Part shown: positions 12,990 through 19,543 of the stretch, one piece after another
Layout of the letters: the number at the start of each line of letters is the position of its first letter
Position numbering within the stretch: the first letter of the stretch is position 1
Origin: a virus
IMG/VR virus record: IMGVR_UViG_3300020203_000094
Coordinates: 1 to 25,054 of that record
Reading direction: 5' to 3' (one strand)
DNA: 25,054 nt
Position numbers and translations under genes: made by a program
Notes under the pieces: model-generated
Databases searched by the model: none
What the model saw: only the letters and a program-made list of their open reading frames with translations
What the model was told of the DNA's origin: nothing

Positions 12990-13044
12990 TATTATATACT
13001 TGCATGTAATTATATGCAAGGAGAAAGGGTATAACTGTGGACAA
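12990..13044 (-). promoter_or_regulatory. Strong early promoter with inverted repeat and DnaA-box-like site
   Basis: On the minus strand TTGCAT (13018-13013), a 17-bp spacer and a perfect TATAAT (12995-12990) make the best promoter in the window. CTTGCAT/ATGCAAG (12998-13004 with 13013-13019) is an inverted repeat across the -35 and spacer, a possible operator. TTGTCCACA (13044-13036), two changes at most from a DnaA box, lies 17 bp upstream. Confidence 0.75.
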
Positions 13045-13045
13045 G

Positions 13046-13069
13046 AAAACGGCTATGCTAAGCCGTTTT
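13046..13069 (-). terminator. Intrinsic terminator
   Basis: AAAACGGCT (13046-13054) and AGCCGTTTT (13061-13069) form a 9-bp stem with a 6-nt loop, followed by a T-run on either strand. It lies 29 nt after the stop at 13098 and separates the leader gene from the next promoter. Confidence 0.75.
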
Positions 13070-13097
13070 AAGTTATAATATATTATGTTGGTTGTGT

Positions 13098-13346
13098 CTA
13101 TAGTGGTAATATGTCAATGCGTGGATCGTATTCTATATTGTCCATAATAATATCAAAGTATCTTTTTTTCTGTTCTATGGTCATTTTTTCCAGTGATTCA
13201 GGTGTCATTGAATTAATATAATCCCCGCGGGTGATCTTTTGTTTTTTGTAGTACCTTGCTGAAGCTTCTTTTGCTTTTTGTTTGCGCAATTCTTCGCGAT
13301 CTTGAAATTCTTTATGTGTAAATAGTTTTATAGTTTTTATTCTCAT
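13098..13346 (-). CDS. Basic 82-aa early protein, possible regulator
   Basis: This is the first leftward gene beside the divergent control region. It is highly basic at the N-terminus (MRIKTIKLFTHKEFQDREELRKQKAKEASARYYKKQKITRGDYI), then has TPESLEKMTIEQKKRYFDIIMDNI and an acidic end. Two helical segments are plausible but no known DNA-binding fold is recognised. It has its own promoter flanked by TTCTATATCA operator-like sites and its own terminator, the layout of an autoregulated immediate-early gene. Whether it is the protein that binds those sites is a guess. Confidence 0.65.
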   Translation of the reverse strand: MRIKTIKLFTHKEFQDREELRKQKAKEASARYYKKQKITRGDYINSMTPESLEKMTIEQKKRYFDIIMDNIEYDPRIDILPL

Positions 13347-13353
13347 GTTTTAA

Positions 13354-13452
13354 TTCTATATGATAATTGATAAAATGGCTTTTTTGATATAGAAATTCTA
13401 TATCATTTCCAGTATAGTCAATATGATAAAAAAAAGCAAGTTTTCTATATCA
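13354..13452. promoter_or_regulatory. Operator-like sites (TTCTATATCA) around the 13346 promoter
   Basis: A perfect palindrome of two 10-bp arms around one base occupies 13385-13405 (TGATATAGAA/TTCTATATCA), exactly at the predicted transcription start. A third exact half-site lies at 13443-13452, just upstream of the -35, and a variant TTCTATATGA at 13354-13363, just before the start codon. Regular placement around one promoter suggests a dimeric repressor. Confidence 0.6.
13411..13439 (-). promoter_or_regulatory. Promoter of the 13098-13346 gene
   Basis: On the minus strand TTGCTT (13439-13434), a 17-bp spacer and TATACT (13416-13411) fit a sigma70-type promoter. The predicted start, near 13404, falls in the TGATATAGAA palindrome. 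The -35 shares TTGC with the other leftward promoters, but no DnaA-box-like site is found upstream. Confidence 0.6.
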
Positions 13453-13526
13453 TAAAAAAATGTTAGCCATTTAATAGAAAAAAGATACAGAAGATACATT
13501 ATATTTTAATTTATTAGAGTATTTTA

Positions 13527-13646
13527 TATAATATAGAGATATATTACTAATTCTTAGTAATTCTCATATTTATGGTACTTGTAGTAGTAATCCCGTTTTT
13601 GATGCCTCTTCTGTATCCGTTTTGTAATTTTAAACAAAACGGTTTT
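13527..13646 (+). other. Possible short rightward transcription unit
   Basis: TATAAT (13527-13532) is followed by a TTACTAA/TTAGTAA inverted repeat (13544-13560) and, at 13617-13642, a perfect CCGTTTTG/CAAAACGG hairpin followed by TTTT, a rightward terminator. No protein gene is convincing between them. It could encode a small RNA of about 105 nt, but the -35 is poor. Confidence 0.3.
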
Positions 13647-14058
13647 AAACCATGCCTCTATACGCTCTTTTTATATGTAAGTAGCACCCATAGTACCTCT
13701 TTAATAGCCTTGGAGATCGTACGCAATACCCCTTTCAATACCCTTTAATAGCCCCTTGCATATAACTTATACACCTATCAATACACCTTTAATGGGTATT
13801 ATATGGCTATATATATACGTTTATCATGTACCCTGTGCACAACATATATTGTGCGACATAGTCCATGGGTATTGTGTGCGCATGCGTGGTGTGTGTGCGC
13901 ATGTGTGGTCACGTGGTGATGTATGGTCAATTCTATTAGGCAAAAACCCACACGGGGCGAATGGGTATAATCTATATACCCAAAATTTCGCCAAGCACTC
14001 CCAACCCCCTCCTTGACATTATCAATAAACCATGACATTGCTCTTACATATACCCTTG
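13647..14058. other. Non-coding divergent control region, right part
   Basis: No supported gene. It holds the iteron-like repeats, a GCACAA/TTGTGC inverted repeat (13837-13842 with 13849-13854), two 17-bp near-identical repeats GTGTGCGCATG[C/T]GTGGT (13874-13890 and 13893-13909) with alternating purine-pyrimidine character, and a GGGTATA/TATACCC hairpin (13963-13969 with 13975-13981). It separates the early and late operons. Confidence 0.6.
13692..13796. repeat. Iteron-like direct repeats in the divergent intergenic region
   Basis: CAATACCCCTTT (13724-13735), CAATACCCTTTAATAG (13736-13751) and CAATACACCTTTAATGG (13779-13795) are close direct repeats, with a more diverged AGTACCTCTTTAATAG at about 13692-13707. 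Such repeats may be binding sites for a regulator or replication initiator. No function can be assigned from sequence. Confidence 0.5.
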
Positions 14059-14067
14059 TGGTATAAT
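14059..14067 (+). promoter_or_regulatory. Late promoter, extended -10, before the terminase
   Basis: TGGTATAAT ends 10 nt before the TerS ATG. TTGCTC lies 18 bp upstream (about 14038-14043) as a possible -35. The same extended -10 recurs at 15794 and 18528. The predicted transcript would start about 3-5 nt before the ATG. Confidence 0.65.
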
Positions 14068-14077
14068 AATAACAATT

Positions 14078-14557
14078 ATGAAAGAAATACCCGCGAAAGG
14101 CTTCCAAATTGAAGTCACTAAGCTAGTCCCTATAAAGATAAAGGTTCAAATCTCCAACGAGATGGAGCAGTTCTGTCAGTTGTACACCACAGACCGCCAA
14201 TATATGGGTGATCCAACTAAGGCGTATATGAAAGTCTATGGTGAAGAGAATAAACTCATAGCTACCCAACTAGCTAAGGAGCTTCTTTCTAAGGACCAAA
14301 TCAATCAACGTATTAACCAGTTGATTGAGGACACAGGTTTCAACGATATGAACGTCGACATGCAACATAACTACCTCATAAATCAACACAGAGACCTTCC
14401 TACGAAGATGAAGAGCATTGAGCACTACAATAAGCTTAAACAACGCACCAGCGAGCGTGTAGAGCTTATCTTGCCACGTCCTATCATGGACTTAGATGAT
14501 GATGACTCGGAAGTAATCAAAACACCCAATGCTCTTCTCGAAAACAACAGCAACTAA
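14078..14557 (+). CDS. terS: Terminase small subunit
   Basis: The 159-aa protein has FCQLYTTDRQYMGDPTKAYMKVYG, the N-terminal DNA-binding helix pattern of terminase small subunits (fCxxYxxdxn-gtkAyxxaYg), then ATQLAKELLSKDQINQRINQLIEDTGFND, and a helical middle. TerS binds the packaging site and delivers DNA to TerL. It lies directly before, and overlaps by 29 nt, the TerL gene, the classic pairing. The packaging (cos/pac) site is likely in or near this gene or the intergenic region upstream. Confidence 0.85.
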   Translation: MKEIPAKGFQIEVTKLVPIKIKVQISNEMEQFCQLYTTDRQYMGDPTKAYMKVYGEENKLIATQLAKELLSKDQINQRINQLIEDTGFNDMNVDMQHNYLINQHRDLPTKMKSIEHYNKLKQRTSERVELILPRPIMDLDDDDSEVIKTPNALLENNSN

Positions 14558-15785
14558 AAAGATAATTAAATTATCTAAGTCTACTCCTGAGAAAAAAGCT
14601 CCGAAGATTCGTATTATTCAAGGTGGAACCTCTTCTTCTAAGACTATTTCCATTCTGCTCTACCTCATAGCCCTCGCCCAAAACGATGCCCCGATGGATA
14701 AAACCCTCACCAGCGTCGTTTCGGAGTCAATTCCGCACTTAAAACGAGGGGCCATTCGCGATTTCAAAAATATAATGCAGGCGCAAGGCTACTGGAAGGA
14801 TGCGAGCTGGAATGGTACTGACTCTATCTACACGTTTGAGAATAAAAGCCAGTTGGAGTTCTTCTCAGCTGACAACGGTGACAAGCTCCGTGGAGGTCGT
14901 CGTGACAGGCTGTTTATCAACGAGGCCAACAACACTACCCTCGACGCTTTTGACCAGTTAGAGGTGCGTACCAAGGAGTTTGTTTTTCTGGACTACAACC
15001 CAAGTAGTGAGTTTTATGCCTTTGAGTTTCTCAACCCCACTTCCCCTATTTATCGTTCTGACGCTGAGCGTATTATCCTCACCTACAAGGATAACGAAGC
15101 TCTCGCACAAAGCATTGTCGACTCCATCGAACAACGTAAAAACCGTAAGGGGTGGTGGTTGGTATATGGCCTTGGTCAGTTGGGTGAGGTGGATGGTAAG
15201 ATATACAAAGATTGGGCAATCATTCCAGAACTCCCACAGGAAGCTAAGTTGGAGCGTATCGGCGTGGACTTCGGCTATTCAAACGACCCAACAGCTATCG
15301 TGGCAGTCTACCGGTACAACGGCGGGTTTATTTTAGATGAGATTGCTTTTCAGAAGGAGCTATCGAACAAACAGATAGCGGACACAATCTTAAACTACGA
15401 CAGCACCATACTCGTCATCGCGGACTCCGCTGAGCCTAAGTCTATTGCTGAGCTCTCTATTCATGGGGTGACGGTGCTCGGGGCGGAGAAAGGTAAGGAC
15501 TCAGTAGCGAACAGCATTCAGGTGGTGCAGGACCAGCGTGTAAGCGTCACCCAGAACTCGGTGAACATAATCAAGGAGTACCGCAACTTCCTTTGGCGGA
15601 CGGATAAAGATGGAAAAATCCTCAACGTCCCTGAACATGGGTTTAAAAACTCAATGGATGCGATTGCCTACGCGATTGTCTCCATCATCCGTATTGGTGA
15701 ACCTTCAGAGCAACAGGAGCGGTATATCGCTTCGTCACGGCAAGATAGACACTTGACACAAACAGATAGCGGTTTATCTTTTTAA
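14529..15785 (+). CDS. terL: Terminase large subunit
   Basis: This 418-aa protein has an N-terminal ATPase with IIQGGTSSSKT (Walker A, 30-39) and RLFINEANN (Walker B/catalytic Glu132), and a C-terminal RNase H-like nuclease with IGVDFGYSNDPTA (Asp247), LVIADSAEPKSI (Asp299) and FKNSMDAIAYA (Asp377). It powers DNA packaging through the portal and cuts concatemers. Phage-type terminase_3/6-like architecture is clear and complete. It overlaps TerS in the -1/+2 frame by 29 nt, so translation is probably coupled. Confidence 0.95.
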   Translation: MLFSKTTATKKIIKLSKSTPEKKAPKIRIIQGGTSSSKTISILLYLIALAQNDAPMDKTLTSVVSESIPHLKRGAIRDFKNIMQAQGYWKDASWNGTDSIYTFENKSQLEFFSADNGDKLRGGRRDRLFINEANNTTLDAFDQLEVRTKEFVFLDYNPSSEFYAFEFLNPTSPIYRSDAERIILTYKDNEALAQSIVDSIEQRKNRKGWWLVYGLGQLGEVDGKIYKDWAIIPELPQEAKLERIGVDFGYSNDPTAIVAVYRYNGGFILDEIAFQKELSNKQIADTILNYDSTILVIADSAEPKSIAELSIHGVTVLGAEKGKDSVANSIQVVQDQRVSVTQNSVNIIKEYRNFLWRTDKDGKILNVPEHGFKNSMDAIAYAIVSIIRIGEPSEQQERYIASSRQDRHLTQTDSGLSF

Positions 15786-15793
15786 TGGTTATA

Positions 15794-15802
15794 TGGTATA
15801 AT
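15794..15802 (+). promoter_or_regulatory. Late promoter, extended -10, before the portal gene
   Basis: TGGTATAAT ends only 6 nt before the chosen portal ATG (15809). No -35 is recognised. If active it would start transcription at or next to the ATG, giving a leaderless portal mRNA. Confidence 0.5.
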
Positions 15803-15808
15803 TATAAA

Positions 15809-17617
15809 ATGAGTATCAACCAACAAATGGCATCGGGATTAATCGGTCAGATGGAAGAGGAGATTTCGCAATACCTGACACAGACCGTTGCTATCTCTGA
15901 AGATGAAAACTATTCACAGGCTAAACTAACTCGACGTATTTCTCTATTCGAGAATAGAATATATCCGACAGGTAAATTTGATAAGCAGGGTAACTACAAA
16001 TATTGGTTTGATATTATTACACCACCGATAAACTCTGAGGTTAAAAACATTGACTTTGATACAAAGGACCCTAAGGCGTATTCTAATCGCGACTCTGACC
16101 AACTGGCGTGCATCATCACTAACCTGACGTTAGAGAACTACCTACGTACGACAGGACAGGCGGAAGAGATAAACTCTGCAGTGGAGCAAGGAGCAGGGTG
16201 GGGGAATATTCTGTGGAAGCGTGTGAAGAAAAGTTACGAGCGACTCGACCCCCGCAACTACTACATCATTAACCAGACAGCTGAGTGCGTGGATGAGACT
16301 CCGATTATCGAGCGTCACGCGATGACCTCCAGTGACCTACGGAAGAAAATAAACGTCTGGTGCAACGTACAGGATGTCCTTGATAACAATAAGACAAATA
16401 GCTATAAGGCAACGATAGCCACTCAAGGACAAGATACAACTGTCCCTTACTATGACATGTACGAAAGAAACGGTGAGGTGTCCGTGAAGGACTTAAAGGA
16501 CGCGCGGGGAGAAACACCGGCCGAGGGGGATGAGAATAAATACACACTGGCGAGAGTTATTGGTGCAGGTGTGAAAGGTGGAACCTCTGGTGTGCAGATC
16601 ACGTATATCGTCTACGCTGAGGAATTGAAGGGTAAGAAGATGTCTGACATTTATGAGGAGTATCACCGGTCACGCTATAAGGGTAAGTGGTGGAGAGAGG
16701 GTCTCTATGAGCTACTCTTTGACCTTCAGGTAAGAGGAAACCAGATTGGAAATCAGTTGGCTCAAGGACTTGAATTTGCGTCTAAGACACTGTTCACGAC
16801 TCCCGACAAACTCATCATGCAGAACATTATAACGGACATGAAAAATGGGGATATTATTCGTGCCTCATCTTTCCAGCACGTACCTGTCCGTATGGAGGGC
16901 TTCGAGCAGTTGGTCAACCAGTGGAACATGATCATCTCTCTCCGAAATGAAATATCAAACTCTATGGAAATCGTTACTGGTGAGAACTCTCCCAACCAAC
17001 CATTTCGACTTGGTTCGCTCCTTAACCAGAATGCAAATAAACTCTATGGCTTTATTCGTCAGAAGCTCGGCATACCCTATGGGAATATGTTTGAGAAGTG
17101 GATTATCCCTGAGCATATTAAGGACTTAAAATTAAAGGACATTCTCTCTCTTACAGGTGATTCTAAAATGCTAGACCGTCTGTGCATGATGGTAGTGGAC
17201 TCATGGTATCTACAGAACCTCGTTACCTTCCCACCACACACTAACGAGGATGCGGTTACTATAAAAATGCAACAACTAGAATCGCTCAAAGCCCGACCTC
17301 AACTTTTGGTTACAGGTATCAAAGCAGTCTTAGAGGACTTCATACCTCATGTAGTAGTAAACATCATTGGTGAGAATATGTCTGTTGACTCAGACCTCCA
17401 GACTATCGGTACATTCGTTGGTCTTGAAATGGATCCTGTGCGAAGAACGGCGCTGATTGAAATGGCGATGAAGAAGAAAGGTATTGATGTGGGGAATTTA
17501 CCAAAGGCTCCACCACAGCCTATGCCACAGCCTGACCCTACTGCTCCGTCTGACGAACAGCTTAATAAGAAAGCACCGACAACGGCTTTCGGTAATCGCC
17601 CTGCGGCTGCTTATTAA
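15809..17617 (+). CDS. Portal protein
   Basis: I choose the ATG at 15809 (MSINQQMASGLIGQMEEE, 602 aa) because an earlier in-frame start (15785) lies across the TATAAT element. The protein is large, with the usual portal layout: an N-terminal wing region, a long helical middle (LFDLQVRGNQIGNQLAQGLEFASKTLF, NQWNMIISLRNEISNSMEIVTGEN, FRLGSLLNQNANKLYGFIRQKLG) typical of the DNA-channel stem, and a Pro/Gln-rich tail (PPQPMPQPDPTAPS). Its place after TerL and length fit portals of podo-/siphoviruses. It forms the dodecameric DNA gate at the capsid vertex. Confidence 0.8.
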   Translation: MSINQQMASGLIGQMEEEISQYLTQTVAISEDENYSQAKLTRRISLFENRIYPTGKFDKQGNYKYWFDIITPPINSEVKNIDFDTKDPKAYSNRDSDQLACIITNLTLENYLRTTGQAEEINSAVEQGAGWGNILWKRVKKSYERLDPRNYYIINQTAECVDETPIIERHAMTSSDLRKKINVWCNVQDVLDNNKTNSYKATIATQGQDTTVPYYDMYERNGEVSVKDLKDARGETPAEGDENKYTLARVIGAGVKGGTSGVQITYIVYAEELKGKKMSDIYEEYHRSRYKGKWWREGLYELLFDLQVRGNQIGNQLAQGLEFASKTLFTTPDKLIMQNIITDMKNGDIIRASSFQHVPVRMEGFEQLVNQWNMIISLRNEISNSMEIVTGENSPNQPFRLGSLLNQNANKLYGFIRQKLGIPYGNMFEKWIIPEHIKDLKLKDILSLTGDSKMLDRLCMMVVDSWYLQNLVTFPPHTNEDAVTIKMQQLESLKARPQLLVTGIKAVLEDFIPHVVVNIIGENMSVDSDLQTIGTFVGLEMDPVRRTALIEMAMKKKGIDVGNLPKAPPQPMPQPDPTAPSDEQLNKKAPTTAFGNRPAAAY

Positions 17618-17754
17618 TGAAAAAGAAAACCAGAATAAAAGATTTTGAGAAGATGTATAAATCTCTCACAGACCCAGACGAGGTACAGAAAGTAATTCGT
17701 AAGGAGAGTCTTAAAAAGATGAAGGAGGATAAGATGAAAGACACAGGTCTTTAG
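17617..17754 (+). CDS. 45-aa basic micro-protein
   Basis: MKKKTRIKDFEKMYKSLTDPDEVQKVIRKESLKKMKEDKMKDTGL is a Lys-rich helical peptide. Its ATG shares the last base of the portal TAA (TAATG), so it is probably translated by coupling. Function unknown; small basic proteins between portal and scaffold genes may be head-assembly factors. Confidence 0.55.
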   Translation: MKKKTRIKDFEKMYKSLTDPDEVQKVIRKESLKKMKEDKMKDTGL

Positions 17755-17757
17755 AAA

Positions 17758-17991
17758 ATGACAAAAAAAGAACTTCAAAAAGTAATAGCAGAAAAAGATA
17801 GTCGTATTTTTGACTTAGACCGTGATGTCTTTGAGGCACAGCAGTTCGGAAAAATTGCTGAGGACAAGCTCACTGTTTGGGTCAAACGTCATGATGTCTT
17901 GCTTCTGGCGTATAAGGAATTATTAAAAAATAACGAGCAAAGCTCAAAAAAACATGGCAAAAAAAGCAAAGGAAAAAGTAGTAAAAAGTAA
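17758..17991 (+). CDS. 77-aa coiled-coil protein
   Basis: MTKKELQKVIAEKDSRIFDLDRDVFEAQQFGKIAEDKLTVW opens a heptad-like helix; the C-terminus is almost all Lys, Ser and Gly (SSKKHGKKSKGKSSKK). Starts 3 nt after the preceding stop. Its last 38 nt encode the Lys-rich start of the next protein in a second frame. Unknown function, probably minor head protein. Confidence 0.6.
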   Translation: MTKKELQKVIAEKDSRIFDLDRDVFEAQQFGKIAEDKLTVWVKRHDVLLLAYKELLKNNEQSSKKHGKKSKGKSSKK

Positions 17992-18271
17992 CTTCACCCC
18001 AGAGGAAACACTGGAGTTGCAGGAGATGATTCGGTTAATAAACTCAAGACACTTTGAGGTAGCCCAGATAAAAAATAACACTGGTCTTATCGAAGATGGA
18101 CAGAAGTTCCTAAAGCAGATGGAGTCTCTCTCACAGATACTGGAGGGCGTTAAGTCTCTCTGGGTTAATCAGAAACTGGCACAGCATGGATATGAGAATG
18201 GAGTTAAGTGTCAGATTAATTTATCAACAGGACATATAATCGAATCAGAAGATGAACCCACAAACAGCTAA
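17954..18271 (+). CDS. Hypothetical 105-aa head-region protein
   Basis: The protein starts MAKKAKEKVVKSNFTPEETLELQEMIRLINSRHFEVAQIKN, with a helical middle (DGQKFLKQMESLSQILEGVKSLWVNQKLAQ) and ends GHIIESEDEPTNS. The pattern suggests a helical bundle. Unknown. Overlaps the upstream gene by 38 nt and the downstream one by 20 nt, so it is part of a coupled block between portal and scaffold. Confidence 0.65.
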   Translation: MAKKAKEKVVKSNFTPEETLELQEMIRLINSRHFEVAQIKNNTGLIEDGQKFLKQMESLSQILEGVKSLWVNQKLAQHGYENGVKCQINLSTGHIIESEDEPTNS

Positions 18272-18506
18272 GCGACTCATGGAGGAAGTTCCAGAAATGA
18301 AAGATTTTGTAGACTATGTTAAGCGTGAGTGTTTCAGATTGAACGAGTTAGCTAGTATTGATATATTGTCCCCGGTTGATTTGGCAGTGGAGGTCAAAGC
18401 TCGGCAGAGAGCGATAGAGAAACTTGTCGAGATACTCTCACCACTTCTCTCTCTACAGGATTTCGAGGTGCAAGATAAAAATGAATTTGCGATTGACGTG
18501 GAATAG
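18252..18506 (+). CDS. Hypothetical 84-aa head-region protein
   Basis: MNPQTAKRLMEEVPEMKDFVDYVKRECFRLNELASIDI is followed by VDLAVEVKARQRAIEKLVEILSPLLSL. Helical and acidic at the end; ARQRAIEKLxEIL is common in small phage head proteins, but no specific family is recognised. Its start overlaps the upstream gene by 20 nt. Confidence 0.65.
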   Translation: MNPQTAKRLMEEVPEMKDFVDYVKRECFRLNELASIDILSPVDLAVEVKARQRAIEKLVEILSPLLSLQDFEVQDKNEFAIDVE

Positions 18507-18527
18507 TTATGTTTGCAAAGTGAAATG

Positions 18528-18536
18528 TGGTATAAT
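18528..18536 (+). promoter_or_regulatory. Late promoter, extended -10
   Basis: TGTGGTATAATTATA matches the TerS element over 11 of the first 11 core positions and the portal element closely. The ATG of the 62-aa gene follows 9 nt later. No clear -35. Confidence 0.55.
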
Positions 18537-18545
18537 TATATTATT

Positions 18546-18734
18546 ATGAAAAACAAAAAAAATATGACACCAGAAGAAGAAATTGTAGCTGTAGCTGAAG
18601 AAAAAGTATCTTCAGTATCTGTATACAATGCTAAAGGTGGTTTTATCCGTACATACAGCAAGGAGGCTCATGGAAAAGATTTTATGAAACTTGCAGAAGG
18701 TTATGCGGTTAAGATTGGTGGTACAGTAAAATAG
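18546..18734 (+). CDS. 62-aa conserved small protein
   Basis: I start at 18546 (MKNKKNMTPEEEIVAVAEEKVSSVSVYNAKGGFIRTYSKEAHG); an upstream in-frame start (18513) overlaps the TATAAT element. The C-terminal SVYNAKGGFIRTYSKEAHGKDFMKLAEGYAVKIGGTVK looks like a small beta-beta-alpha-beta fold. Unknown function. It is followed by the structured RNA and terminator at 18751-18858, so it probably forms a one-gene unit. Confidence 0.65.
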   Translation: MKNKKNMTPEEEIVAVAEEKVSSVSVYNAKGGFIRTYSKEAHGKDFMKLAEGYAVKIGGTVK

Positions 18735-18750
18735 GTCTTTGATAATTTAT

Positions 18751-18830
18751 AAACTTCAACAACTTGGGGGAATTGATTAATGTCCCGCAGTGAAGTTTAT
18801 GTTGAAGTTTGCTTCACTCGGAACATTAAC
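18751..18830 (+). ncRNA. Long hairpin with pseudoknot-capable loop
   Basis: TTAATGTCCCG (18777-18787) pairs with 18819-18829 (one mismatch) and, after a one-base bulge, AGTGAAG (18789-18795) pairs with 18812-18818: 17 pairs in all. The 16-nt loop contains GTTGAAGTTT (18801-18810), the exact reverse complement of AAACTTCAAC at 18751-18760, so an H-type pseudoknot can form. The 3' arm overlaps by two bases the terminator that follows. No known RNA family recognised. Confidence 0.6.
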
Positions 18831-18858
18831 CAATCCTCTCAAGGGTTGGTTTTCGTTT
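18828..18858 (+). terminator. Intrinsic terminator before the scaffold gene
   Basis: AACCAATCC (18828-18836) pairs with GGGTTGGTT (18843-18851) with one G-T pair and a 6-nt loop, followed by TTCGTTTT. It ends the small-gene unit before the scaffold/capsid genes. Confidence 0.75.
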
Positions 18859-18868
18859 TAATAAATAA

Positions 18869-18883
18869 AGAGCCAATGGCTCT
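18869..18883 (+). promoter_or_regulatory. Small hairpin in the scaffold gene leader
   Basis: AGAGCC (18869-18874) and GGCTCT (18878-18883) form a 6-bp stem with a 3-nt loop, 17 nt before the ATG at 18901. It may affect translation start or RNA stability. Confidence 0.4.
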
Positions 18884-18900
18884 ACACACAAATATATCCA

Positions 18901-19512
18901 ATGGATAATGAAAAAATAGTGAGTGCTGAAGAATTAGCAGCCGAACAGGTTGCCCTTCAGGAAAGTAAGGAGGATGAAGTTCGCGACAGAGTTATCTCAG
19001 AGTATGGCTTCGATGAGGTGGACGATGCCGATAGAATTTCTAAAGCTGTTGCCAAGGAACTTGAACATTCTAAAAAAATGTCTCAAGCGATAGGGCAAAA
19101 GATTAAATGGCGAACTGAGGCTACTAAGCCAAAGGAGGCCGCTCCTGCCGAGGTGAAGAAGGACTATGTCCCTCAGACCCTTGATATAGGTAAGGCTGTG
19201 AAGCAGTCACTTGAAGAAGAATTTCTCGCTGACCTTGAGTACTCTCCTGAAATTAAAAAGGAGATAAAGAGAGTGGCTGATATTACTGGAGTGACGGTCA
19301 AAGCAGCGCTTCGTGACCCCTACATAGTTGCTAAGATAGCGGACTACACAAAGGCTCAAGAAGTAGAAGAAGCTTCAATTAGTAAAACTAACCGACCAGG
19401 TGGTACCAAATCGTATTCTTTTGAGAGTCCACCTAATTCAAACATGAACACACCGGAAGGTCGTGCAGAGTGGGAAAAATATAAGGCGGAGATGATAAAG
19501 AAGGGATATTAA
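18901..19512 (+). CDS. Scaffolding-like protein
   Basis: A 203-aa, Glu/Lys-rich, largely helical protein directly before the capsid gene (31 nt). It starts MDNEKIVSAEELAAEQVALQESKEDEVRDRV, has a charged central part and a positively charged C-terminus (GRAEWEKYKAEMIKKGY). Order, size and charge pattern match scaffolding proteins that guide coat assembly and leave the procapsid; the basic C-terminal helix would bind coat protein. There is no protease motif. Assignment rests on position and composition. Confidence 0.65.
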   Translation: MDNEKIVSAEELAAEQVALQESKEDEVRDRVISEYGFDEVDDADRISKAVAKELEHSKKMSQAIGQKIKWRTEATKPKEAAPAEVKKDYVPQTLDIGKAVKQSLEEEFLADLEYSPEIKKEIKRVADITGVTVKAALRDPYIVAKIADYTKAQEVEEASISKTNRPGGTKSYSFESPPNSNMNTPEGRAEWEKYKAEMIKKGY

Positions 19513-19523
19513 GGACACTGCCT

Positions 19524-19532
19524 GGTTATAAT
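19524..19532 (+). promoter_or_regulatory. Possible promoter before the capsid gene
   Basis: TGGTTATAAT at 19523-19532 is one base longer than the TGGTATAAT elements, with TATAAT at 19527-19532, 11 nt before the capsid ATG. No -35 found. GGTTA/TAACC (19524-19528 with 19535-19540) could also form a small hairpin. Confidence 0.4.
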
Positions 19533-19543
19533 AATTAACCAAA

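Noticed and set aside
13756-14107. Overlapping open frames on both strands in the divergent region
   Set aside because: They run through the duplicated GT-rich tract, repeats and late promoter, have low-complexity His/Thr/Tyr composition and no sensible start context.
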